Source: Bacteroidales bacterium
Lineage (GTDB): Bacteria > Bacteroidota > Bacteroidia > Bacteroidales > UBA12077
Reading direction: 5' to 3'
NCBI GenBank assembly: GCA_030643125.1
Contig: DAOWML010000009.1
Span: 1 to 18,224, forward strand
DNA: 18,224 bases
Part shown: in pieces, positions 1-6,478 of the stretch
Numbering within the stretch: position 1 is the first letter of the stretch
How the letters are laid out: every line of letters starts with the position of its first letter
The notes under the pieces: generated by a model
Told to the model about the DNA's origin: nothing
What the model saw: only the letters and a program-made list of their open reading frames with translations
Database searches by the model: none
Program-made: the position numbers and the translations under genes

Positions 1-545
1 ATTGTTTTATCTAATGTTATCGAAACAGGAACATCTATTTCATATTCATAGAAAAATTTACTTTTTATAAACTCGTTCTGATATGAATATTCATCTTTTA
101 AAAGAATTAATCCAAAAAGTTCATAGTCATCAATAGCATTATGCCGAATTACAAACCATCCATTTTTAAGTTTTGCTACATCGTTATATAATTGATTATC
201 TACAAAATAATTTTTGACAGGAACTGAATTGTCGGACCAAAATACTAAAGAATCACCCGAGTATCCGAAGAAGACAATTCCTTCTTTATCATACAAATCA
301 TTAGAAATAAAATCTTGATTGTACATCAAATCCTTCAAAGTAACAGAATCAAGTTTTGCTTCCATTACATTTAAAATCTGATCAACCTTCTTGGTTTTTT
401 TTATTACAACTTCCTGAACATGGCTAAACTCATCATCTTCATCTGGTTGAAAGCGAATGTTTTGTTCAAACAAAAGTGCCAGACTAAAAAAAAGAATTAA
501 GCCTAACAGAAATTTATAATGAAATATTTTTTGAAAAAATCTCAT
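1..545 (-). CDS. N-terminal part of a membrane-anchored protein, probable histidine kinase sensor region (partial)
   Basis: The reading frame is open from an ATG at 545 to the left edge of the window, giving about 181 residues with no stop; the C-terminal part lies outside. The protein starts with a basic stretch (MRFFQKIFHYK) and one hydrophobic helix at about residues 12-26. An acidic and then mixed extracytoplasmic region follows. It contains segments such as LVFWSDNSVPV, KNGWFVI and LFGLILLKDEY. I recognise this pattern from the sensor end of large Bacteroidota ATP-binding (GHKL) sensor kinases, but no kinase domain is inside the window, so the function is inferred. The gene is on the same strand as rlmH, with 185 bp between them. 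I saw no clear promoter or Shine-Dalgarno sequence. Confidence 0.6.
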   Translation of the reverse strand, partial: MRFFQKIFHYKFLLGLILFFSLALLFEQNIRFQPDEDDEFSHVQEVVIKKTKKVDQILNVMEAKLDSVTLKDLMYNQDFISNDLYDKEGIVFFGYSGDSLVFWSDNSVPVKNYFVDNQLYNDVAKLKNGWFVIRHNAIDDYELFGLILLKDEYSYQNEFIKSKFFYEYEIDVPVSITLDKT

Positions 546-601
546 AAAAAAACTTAGTCTATGTTCACGTCAACGAAAGCACAAGGTAATAAAATATTTG
601 G

Positions 602-642
602 AAATACTTAAAATGACTAAAATACTTATGAATGACTAAAAT
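602..642. repeat. short two-copy tandem repeat in the intergenic gap
   Basis: The unit AAATACTTA plus AATGACTA occurs at 602-619 and again, with one extra base, at 620-638. The 12-mer AATGACTAAAAT is present at 612-623 and 631-642. It lies upstream of the minus-strand gene that starts at 545. It may be a slippage product or a duplicated binding site; nothing in the sequence decides between these. Confidence 0.55.
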
Positions 643-669
643 GTTTACGATATATTTTAGTTCATTCCT

Positions 670-712
670 ACCTGCCATAACGTTTGGCTAATACAACGGC
701 AGGCAGGTTAGG
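670..712. repeat. GC-rich inverted repeat, probably a dispersed repeat copy
   Basis: Arms ACCTGCC (670-676) and GGCAGGT (702-708) are perfect complements. A nested AACG/CGTT pair also lies between the arms. The element is clearly richer in G and C than the AT-rich flanks. The 9-mer CAGGCAGGT at 700-708 is shared with the repeat between gatE and gatD (17589-17597). It sits just downstream of the rlmH stop codon, so it may also form a hairpin in the rlmH 3' region. There is no T-run that would make it a convincing intrinsic terminator. Confidence 0.55.
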
Positions 713-730
713 CATTTCTAATTTTAGGCA

Positions 731-1204
731 CTAATTATGATGATAAGGCTCTCCTTTAATAATTGTCATTGCCCTGTATAATTGCTCAGTAAAAATTAAT
801 CGCACCATTTGATGCGAAAAAGTCATTTTTGATAATGAAATTTTTGAATTGCTTTGTTTATATATTTCATTTGAAAATCCATAAGGACCTCCAACTACAA
901 AGACTAAATTTTTTAATCCCGAAATCATTTGTTTTTCAATAAACTTTGAAAAATTAACAGATGTAAATTCTTTCCCTCTTTCATCGAGTAAAACAACAAA
1001 ATCTCCAGGATTTACCTGATTCAAGATCAACTCGCCTTCTTTTTGTTTTTGCTGATTTTCTGATAAGTTTTTGGTGTTTTTCAGATCAGGAATAATAAGC
1101 ATTTCAAAAGGCAAATAATGCTTTAACCTCTTTACATACTCATCAATACCCTTGCCCAAATAACCAGAATCTGTTTTACCAACTAACAGAAGTTTAATTC
1201 TCAT
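731..1204 (-). CDS. rlmH: 23S rRNA (pseudouridine1915-N3)-methyltransferase RlmH
   Basis: RlmH is a small SPOUT-fold methyltransferase that uses S-adenosylmethionine to methylate pseudouridine 1915 in helix 69 of 23S rRNA, acting late on assembled 70S ribosomes. At 157 residues the protein has the normal family length. The SPOUT knot signatures are visible: LLDERGKEFTS (72-82), the SAM-binding loop GGPYGFS (105-111), the segment HQMVRLIFTEQLYRA (131-145) and the C-terminal YHHN. The ATG at 1204 gives the canonical MRIKLLLVGK start. It is transcribed away from the DUF4783-nadC run, and the 130-bp divergent gap must contain both promoters, although I could not identify clean consensus boxes there. 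Nothing about the gene looks damaged. Confidence 0.96.
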   Translation of the reverse strand: MRIKLLLVGKTDSGYLGKGIDEYVKRLKHYLPFEMLIIPDLKNTKNLSENQQKQKEGELILNQVNPGDFVVLLDERGKEFTSVNFSKFIEKQMISGLKNLVFVVGGPYGFSNEIYKQSNSKISLSKMTFSHQMVRLIFTEQLYRAMTIIKGEPYHHN

Positions 1205-1334
1205 AATTAAGCGTTAATTTTTTTATTCAGTAAATTTTTATAATTTTCACAAATAAATACCAAAATAAAGCATGTTGGCATAATTTATGGTTTGATTTTT
1301 GCGACAACATATCGCAAACTTAAGAAGATTTGAA

Positions 1335-1742
1335 ATGAAAACCTTGAAAAAAGCGTTACCATTAATTATCATATTCTCATTTATATTCAATTTGGGAGCT
1401 TTTACGTATAACCAGGAAATACCCCGCGATATTGCGATTGCTTTTAAGGTTGGAAGCGCAGAAGAGCTTGCAAGATATTTTAACAACACTATTGAACTTG
1501 CAATTCTTGATAAAGAAGATGTTTACAGCAAAATACAGGCTCAGCAAATTATCGACAACTTTTTTATTGATCACTATCCAAAAAGCTTTGAATTTATTCA
1601 TCAAGGAGGAAAAGGGGAGTCAAAATTTGCTATTGGGAAACTTGTAACTTTTAATGGAACGTTCAGGGTTACCATCTTAATTAAATTAAAAAACGATAAA
1701 CCATTCATTCATCAACTCAGAATAGAAACTGAAAATGATTGA
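1335..1742 (+). CDS. DUF4783 family exported protein
   Basis: This 135-residue protein has a typical Sec signal peptide (MKTLKKALPLIIIFSFIFNLGAF), followed by a compact NTF2/lumazine-binding-like domain. That domain includes IAIAFKVGSAEELARYF, a long central segment ending HQGGKGESKFAIGKL, and a C-terminal FRVTILIKLKN strand. The pattern fits DUF4783, a Bacteroidota family of unknown role, and I know of no assigned biochemical activity. I chose the ATG at 1335 rather than an in-frame TTG at 1299 because it places the signal peptide at the N terminus. Its last 8 bases overlap the start of nadC, so the two are very likely translated from one mRNA and may be translationally coupled. This would be its main functional clue, although an exported protein need not share a pathway with NadC. 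Confidence 0.85.
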   Translation: MKTLKKALPLIIIFSFIFNLGAFTYNQEIPRDIAIAFKVGSAEELARYFNNTIELAILDKEDVYSKIQAQQIIDNFFIDHYPKSFEFIHQGGKGESKFAIGKLVTFNGTFRVTILIKLKNDKPFIHQLRIETEND

Positions 1743-2577
1743 TAAAATTCTTAATGCATTTATCAAAAATGCAATCGCCGAAGATATTGGAGAAGGCGAC
1801 CATTCATCACTTTCCTGTATTCCCTCAACTACAAAAGGGAAAGCACAATTACTCGTTAAACAAGAAGGTATATTAGCCGGTATTGAAATAGTCAAAAAAG
1901 TTTTTAGTGCCATCGACCCTACTCTTAGTATGGAACAATTCCTTTTTGATGGAAACAAAATCTACCCCGGAGACAGGGTGTTTATTGTCGGTGGAAAAGT
2001 TCATTCCATATTACAAGCTGAACGCCTTGTTCTGAATATTATGCAACGAATGAGTGGCATTGCTACTACTACTAATATTTATGTTAATAAACTAATCGGC
2101 ACCAAAGCTAAGGTTTTAGACACCCGGAAAACAACCCCGGGAATGCGCTATCTTGAAAAACTTGCAGTAAGAATTGGCGGTGGAGAAAATCACAGAATGG
2201 GTTTATACGATATGATTATGTTAAAAGATAATCATATTGATTTTGCAGGAGGAATTGAACCCGCAATAAATAAAGCAAAAGAATATCTTAGGAAAAACCA
2301 GAAAAATATTAAAATAGAGATTGAAGCCAGAAATCTAAATGAGCTTAAAGAAATATTGAAAGTAGGTGGCGTTGACAGAATAATGTTTGATAATTTTAAC
2401 CATGACCAAACACGCGAAGCAGTTAAATTAATTGACGGTAAGTACGAAACAGAATCTTCAGGTGGAATAACACTGAAAACAATTAGAAATTATGCAGAAT
2501 GTGGTGTTGATTATATTTCGGTAGGGGCATTAACTCATCAAATAAAAAGTTTGGATATGAGCTTAAAAGCTATTTAA
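1735..2577 (+). CDS. nadC: nicotinate-nucleotide pyrophosphorylase (carboxylating), quinolinate phosphoribosyltransferase
   Basis: NadC converts quinolinate and phosphoribosyl pyrophosphate to nicotinate mononucleotide, CO2 and pyrophosphate, the entry step of de novo NAD synthesis into the shared pathway; it is cytosolic and works as a dimer or hexamer. The 280-residue length is normal. Diagnostic motifs are present: ERLVLN (96-101) and RMSGIAT, LDTRKTTPG (128-136), GGENHRMGLYD (149-159) and LKDNH (163-167). Towards the C terminus come IEIEARN, IMFDNF, SSGGI and VDYISVGALTH, which line the phosphoribosyl pocket. The ATG at 1735 overlaps the end of the upstream DUF4783 gene by 8 bp. The downstream YihY gene starts 33 bp after the stop. 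No nadA or nadB lies in the window. Confidence 0.97.
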   Translation: MIDKILNAFIKNAIAEDIGEGDHSSLSCIPSTTKGKAQLLVKQEGILAGIEIVKKVFSAIDPTLSMEQFLFDGNKIYPGDRVFIVGGKVHSILQAERLVLNIMQRMSGIATTTNIYVNKLIGTKAKVLDTRKTTPGMRYLEKLAVRIGGGENHRMGLYDMIMLKDNHIDFAGGIEPAINKAKEYLRKNQKNIKIEIEARNLNELKEILKVGGVDRIMFDNFNHDQTREAVKLIDGKYETESSGGITLKTIRNYAECGVDYISVGALTHQIKSLDMSLKAI

Positions 2578-2610
2578 TTTACAATATTGATATTAGCTTA
2601 AAAGTTTAAC

Positions 2611-3543
2611 ATGCCGGAATCCATAAAAAAAGAATCTTTTTTAAATACTAAAATTGGCAATTTCAAAGCTAAAGCTAAAGATGTTTCCATGCCGGGCTTT
2701 GATGGTGTGCCAATTTATTATGTCTTTAAATTCTTTATATCAGGAGCCAAAAATGGCTATCTGGCAACACGGGCATCTGCAATAGCATTCAACTTTGCAT
2801 TAGCAATTTTCCCAACCATGTTGTTTATATTTACATTAATACCTTTTATTCCTGTAAAGAATTTACAAATAGAACTACTTGAATTAATAAAGGATTTTTT
2901 ACCTCAGAATGCATCTCAATATTTCGAATCTACTCTTATTTCGGTTGTTACAGTTAAAAAAATCGGAGTATTTTCTTTTGGAGCATTTGCAAGTCTTATT
3001 TTTTCCACAAATGCCGTACATGCATTAATTCAAGCATTTAACAACACTTATCATACTATAGATACCAGAAACTGGACGGCAATTAGAGTTGTTTCTACAT
3101 TTTTAGTATTTATGATATTTATATTAATTGCCACATCGGTATTATTAATAACATTTGGTCAGTTCTTTTTAACTAAACTGGTTGAGATCGAAATTTTACA
3201 AATGAACTTAACATACTATTTAATTACTGCGGGTAAGTGGTTGGTTATAATAGCATTATTCTTTTTTTCTATTTCTTTTCTTTACTATTTTGCCCCTGCA
3301 AAAAAAGCACAATGGAAATTTATTTCAGCCGGCTCAACTCTTGCAACTATTTTAGCACTTTTAACTTCGCTGGGATTTTCGTATTTTGTAAATAATTTTG
3401 GACAGTACAATAAACTATATGGTTCAATCGGAACCATAATGGTTATATTATTGTGGTTATATTTTAATTCATTCGCTCTGATACTGGGTTTTGAGCTTAA
3501 TGCCAGTATAAATAATGCTCAATTAGAAAATGCAAACGAATAA
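2611..3543 (+). CDS. YihY/BrkB family inner-membrane protein
   Basis: This polytopic membrane protein of 310 residues has about six hydrophobic segments, near residues 55-80, 118-140, 160-185, 208-228, 238-260 and 272-296. Family hallmarks are the GYLATRASAIAFNFALAIFP region before the first helix and the C-terminal YGSIGTIMVILLWLYFNS block followed by FELNA. The family was historically mislabelled ribonuclease BN; the true activity is not established and a transport or envelope role is only inferred. The first 40 residues are polar and probably cytoplasmic. It follows nadC by 33 bp and ends 13 bp before the preferred pdxH start, consistent with co-transcription. No truncation or frameshift is seen. 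Confidence 0.9.
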   Translation: MPESIKKESFLNTKIGNFKAKAKDVSMPGFDGVPIYYVFKFFISGAKNGYLATRASAIAFNFALAIFPTMLFIFTLIPFIPVKNLQIELLELIKDFLPQNASQYFESTLISVVTVKKIGVFSFGAFASLIFSTNAVHALIQAFNNTYHTIDTRNWTAIRVVSTFLVFMIFILIATSVLLITFGQFFLTKLVEIEILQMNLTYYLITAGKWLVIIALFFFSISFLYYFAPAKKAQWKFISAGSTLATILALLTSLGFSYFVNNFGQYNKLYGSIGTIMVILLWLYFNSFALILGFELNASINNAQLENANE

Positions 3544-3556
3544 ACACTCCTTTGTT

Positions 3557-4198
3557 ATGGAAAAAAAATATGACAAAATCAGAACTGAATATCGAGTAAA
3601 ACCTTTTGGAAAAAAAGATGTTGACCCCGACCCCTTTAAACAATTTTCGGAATGGATAGACAGGGCCATTAATTCAGGAATAAAAGAACCTACTGCAATG
3701 GTTTTGTCAACTGTTGGAAAAAACCTTCAACCATCAACACGAATGGTACTTCTAAAAGAAATTAAAAATGATGGTTTTATCTTTTATACTAATTACGACA
3801 GCAAAAAAAGCCGTCAAGTTTTTGAAAATCATTACGGGAGCTTGCTATTTTATTGGCCCGAGCTTGAAAAACAAATTCGTATTGAAGGCCGAATTGAAAA
3901 AACATCACAAGAAATTTCGGTAGAGTATTATTTAACTCGATCAGCTAAAAGAAGAATTGGGGCATGGGCATCACCACAAAGTCAGGAAATACCGAACAGG
4001 AAATACCTGGAAGACAAGCAAACCGAATTTGAAAAAAAATTTGCCGGGAGTAATGTCAATCGACCCGATAATTGGGGCGGATATGTTTTAATGCCATACA
4101 TAATTGAGTTTTGGCAAGGCAGGCCAAATCGTTTGCACGACAGAATTGAATATTACCTTGACGATAATGAATGGAAACTAAGAAGACTTGCGCCCTGA
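3557..4198 (+). CDS. pdxH: pyridoxamine/pyridoxine 5'-phosphate oxidase
   Basis: PdxH is an FMN-dependent dimeric flavoprotein that oxidises pyridoxine or pyridoxamine 5'-phosphate to pyridoxal 5'-phosphate with O2. Seen in the sequence, counting from the ATG at 3557: STRMVLLKEI (60-69) and FYTNYDSKKSRQ (76-87), which contribute to FMN binding; KQIRIEGRIEKTS (105-117); YYLTRSAKRRIGAWASPQSQ (124-143); and the C-terminal EFWQGRPNRLHDR (184-196) and WKLRRLAP. These are the classic substrate and FMN phosphate contacts. The 213-residue length matches the family. An in-frame ATG at 3530 would add nine residues and overlap the YihY gene; I prefer 3557 because the family normally begins near this point, but neither start has a good ribosome binding site. 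Confidence 0.96.
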   Translation: MEKKYDKIRTEYRVKPFGKKDVDPDPFKQFSEWIDRAINSGIKEPTAMVLSTVGKNLQPSTRMVLLKEIKNDGFIFYTNYDSKKSRQVFENHYGSLLFYWPELEKQIRIEGRIEKTSQEISVEYYLTRSAKRRIGAWASPQSQEIPNRKYLEDKQTEFEKKFAGSNVNRPDNWGGYVLMPYIIEFWQGRPNRLHDRIEYYLDDNEWKLRRLAP

Positions 4199-4249
4199 TC
4201 AAGTAGTATTTTTTCTTATAAATGTTTTATTAATTAATAAAGCCAAGTT

Positions 4250-6430
4250 ATTAAAAATCAAATTCAAAATAATTCCAATGGACTAAATACCTTTGGTGGC
4301 GTTTTTACTCCTTCCATACTTACCATTTTAGGAGTAATAATGTACTTGCGGTTTGGTTGGGTTGTGGGTAATGTCGGACTTGTCGGTACATTAATTATTG
4401 TAACGCTTTCAACTTTTATAACTTTCCTTACAGCTTTATCAATTGCTGCTATTGCTACAAATGCACCTGTTAAGACGGGAGGAGCTTATTATATGATAAG
4501 CCGATCGTTGGGAATTGAAATTGGTGGTGCAGTGGGAATTCCTTTATATTTAGCTCAAGCCTTTTCTGTAGCATTATATATTATTGGTTTTTCAGAGAGT
4601 TTAACAATAATATTCCCTTCGTTAAATATAAAAATGGTTGGAATAATTACAACTCTTTTATTAGGAACTCTATCATTATTTTCTACCAAAGCGGCCATTC
4701 GTTTTCAATTTATTATTCTTGGAGTAATAGTATTATCGTTATTTTCCTTTTTTCTTGGTCACCCTTTAACAGAACCACAATCAGGGATATGGAGTACTAG
4801 CACCAAAAACACATCTGAATTTTGGATGGTATTTGCAGTATTTTTCCCTGCGGTTACAGGTATTATGGCAGGTGTAAATATGTCGGGAGATTTAAAAGAT
4901 CCTTCAAAATCAATTCCAAGAGGGACTTTTTTAGCTGTTGGTGTAGGTTACCTGGTTTATATGACTGTTCCTGTTTTTCTCGCTTTTTGGGTAGATTCTT
5001 CTACTTTGGTAAAAGATCCACTGATCATGCATAAAATTGCATTTTGGGGAGGAGCAATTTTGCTTGGTGTTTGGGGAGCTACTCTTTCAAGTGCTGTTGG
5101 AAGTTTAATGGGTGCACCCCGCGTTTTACAAGCCCTTACTAAAGATCAGGTTTTGCCTCGTCAACTTTCTTTTTTAGGAAAAAGTTCGGGGGAAGAGCAA
5201 ATCCCCAGATGGGCAACTATTTTTACAATTGTTTTAACTCTTATTTTAGTTTATCTCGGCAACTTAAACACAATCGCTCCAATTTTAACCATGTTTTTTC
5301 TTACAACTTATGGTGTATTAAATGTAACCGCCGGTATTGAAAAATTCCTGGAGAGTCCCTCTTTTCGACCAAAATTTAAAGTTCACTGGATATTTTCATT
5401 GATGGGAACAATTGGCTGTTTCGCGGTAATGTTTTTAATAAATGCGGTTGCAACAATATTAGCTATTTTATTTATTATTATAGTGTACACCTGGTTACGC
5501 AGACGCCGATTAAAAACTACATGGGGCGATGTTAGAAGCGGAATGCTTTTGCAAATTATAAGATATGCTATTCTGCGTTTAGAAAAAGAACCCGATCCTA
5601 AAAGCTGGCGGCCAAATATCCTGATATTTTCCGGATCACTTTCTAAAAGATGGCATTTAATCGATTTTGCTAATGGAATTACCCAGGAAAAAGGCTTATT
5701 TACTATAGCAACCATTCTACCGGAGGAAAAAGTGTCACAAGAAAAGGTTAGTGATTTTGAAAAACAAATTACCGATTATCTCAACAATAAAAAAATTAGA
5801 GCATTAGTTCGAGTTACACGAGCCGCAAGTATTTTTCCCGGAGCAATACAACTTGTAAATTCATACGGATTAGGCCCCTTAGTTCCCAATACGGTACTTT
5901 TAGGAGAATCAAAAGAAATAAGTCATAAGGAAGAGTATGCACAAATGATTAATCATTTTTATAAATCAAAACGAAATGTGATTATTATGCAGGATTTTGT
6001 TTCCGAAGATTTCAAAAATATTAAATCAATTGATATATGGTGGGGTGGATTAAAAGGGAATGGTGGATTAATGATGATACTGGGTTATTTAATGCATATT
6101 AGTCCATACTGGCAAAATATAAAAATTACTATAAAAATGGCAGTAGCCACTGATGAAGCAGTTCTAATCGCCCAAAATAATCTGACAAGTATGTTGACAA
6201 ATATGCGTGTTAATTTTAATACTAAAGTACTGGTTTTAAAAGGAGAAAATTTTTGGAATATCCTAAAAAGAGAATCTGCCACAAGTGATTTAGTAATGTT
6301 AGGTTTAAAAGTCCCGGATGAAAACTTCGGAGATTATTTTGAAAAACTCAAAGAAGACACAAAAGATTTAAATAAGAAAATATTTGTTCTGGCTTCTCAG
6401 GATATTGAATTTAAAGATGTTTTAAGTTGA
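4250..6430 (+). CDS. SLC12-type cation-chloride cotransporter, start codon uncertain
   Basis: This is a bacterial member of the Na/K/Cl cotransporter family (APC superfamily): an N-terminal membrane half of about 12 helices and a soluble C-terminal half beginning near the WRPNILIFSGSLS segment. Family hallmarks include IAAIATNAPVKTGGAYYMIS after TM2, FPAVTGIMAGVNMSGDLKDP in TM6 and GATLSSAVGSLMGAPR in TM8. The first ATG in frame is at 4340 (696 residues), but the conserved TM1 residues NTFGGVFTPSILTILGVI are encoded immediately upstream in the same open frame. That frame has no ATG, GTG or TTG back to the stop at 4238. I therefore extend it to an ATT at 4250 (726 residues) as a candidate start; ATT at 4262 is an alternative. 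It follows pdxH by about 50 bp. The gene identity is secure; the start is not. Confidence 0.88.
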   Translation: MKNQIQNNSNGLNTFGGVFTPSILTILGVIMYLRFGWVVGNVGLVGTLIIVTLSTFITFLTALSIAAIATNAPVKTGGAYYMISRSLGIEIGGAVGIPLYLAQAFSVALYIIGFSESLTIIFPSLNIKMVGIITTLLLGTLSLFSTKAAIRFQFIILGVIVLSLFSFFLGHPLTEPQSGIWSTSTKNTSEFWMVFAVFFPAVTGIMAGVNMSGDLKDPSKSIPRGTFLAVGVGYLVYMTVPVFLAFWVDSSTLVKDPLIMHKIAFWGGAILLGVWGATLSSAVGSLMGAPRVLQALTKDQVLPRQLSFLGKSSGEEQIPRWATIFTIVLTLILVYLGNLNTIAPILTMFFLTTYGVLNVTAGIEKFLESPSFRPKFKVHWIFSLMGTIGCFAVMFLINAVATILAILFIIIVYTWLRRRRLKTTWGDVRSGMLLQIIRYAILRLEKEPDPKSWRPNILIFSGSLSKRWHLIDFANGITQEKGLFTIATILPEEKVSQEKVSDFEKQITDYLNNKKIRALVRVTRAASIFPGAIQLVNSYGLGPLVPNTVLLGESKEISHKEEYAQMINHFYKSKRNVIIMQDFVSEDFKNIKSIDIWWGGLKGNGGLMMILGYLMHISPYWQNIKITIKMAVATDEAVLIAQNNLTSMLTNMRVNFNTKVLVLKGENFWNILKRESATSDLVMLGLKVPDENFGDYFEKLKEDTKDLNKKIFVLASQDIEFKDVLS

Positions 6431-6431
6431 A

Positions 6432-6459
6432 AAAAGCGTACCTAAAGAAGTACGCTTTT
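6432..6459. terminator. bidirectional intrinsic terminator between convergent genes
   Basis: A perfect 10-bp stem, AAAAGCGTAC (6432-6441) and GTACGCTTTT (6450-6459), encloses an 8-base loop. It starts two bases after the cotransporter stop codon and lies 20 bp from the glnA stop. The A-run on one side and the T-run on the other let it act on both strands, ending the 1335-6430 run and the minus-strand glnA transcript. Confidence 0.88.
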
Positions 6460-6478
6460 CAAATACTTTAAGAAACAA

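Noticed and set aside
670..712. Integron attC site
   Set aside because: Only one end resembles the RYYYAAC box, the other deviates from GTTRRRY, the element is shorter than attC sites, and no integrase or cassette array is present.
1299..1334. In-frame TTG start extending the DUF4783 protein by 12 residues
   Set aside because: It would put a basic, non-signal stretch ahead of a clean signal peptide; the ATG at 1335 gives the proper exported-protein N terminus.
2611..3543. Ribonuclease BN annotation for the YihY-family protein
   Set aside because: The protein is a multi-pass membrane protein; the RNase BN name for this family is a known historical misassignment.
5383..6282. Minus-strand open frames inside the cotransporter gene
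   Set aside because: No recognisable protein features; the plus-strand frame is a continuous conserved protein across the same bases.
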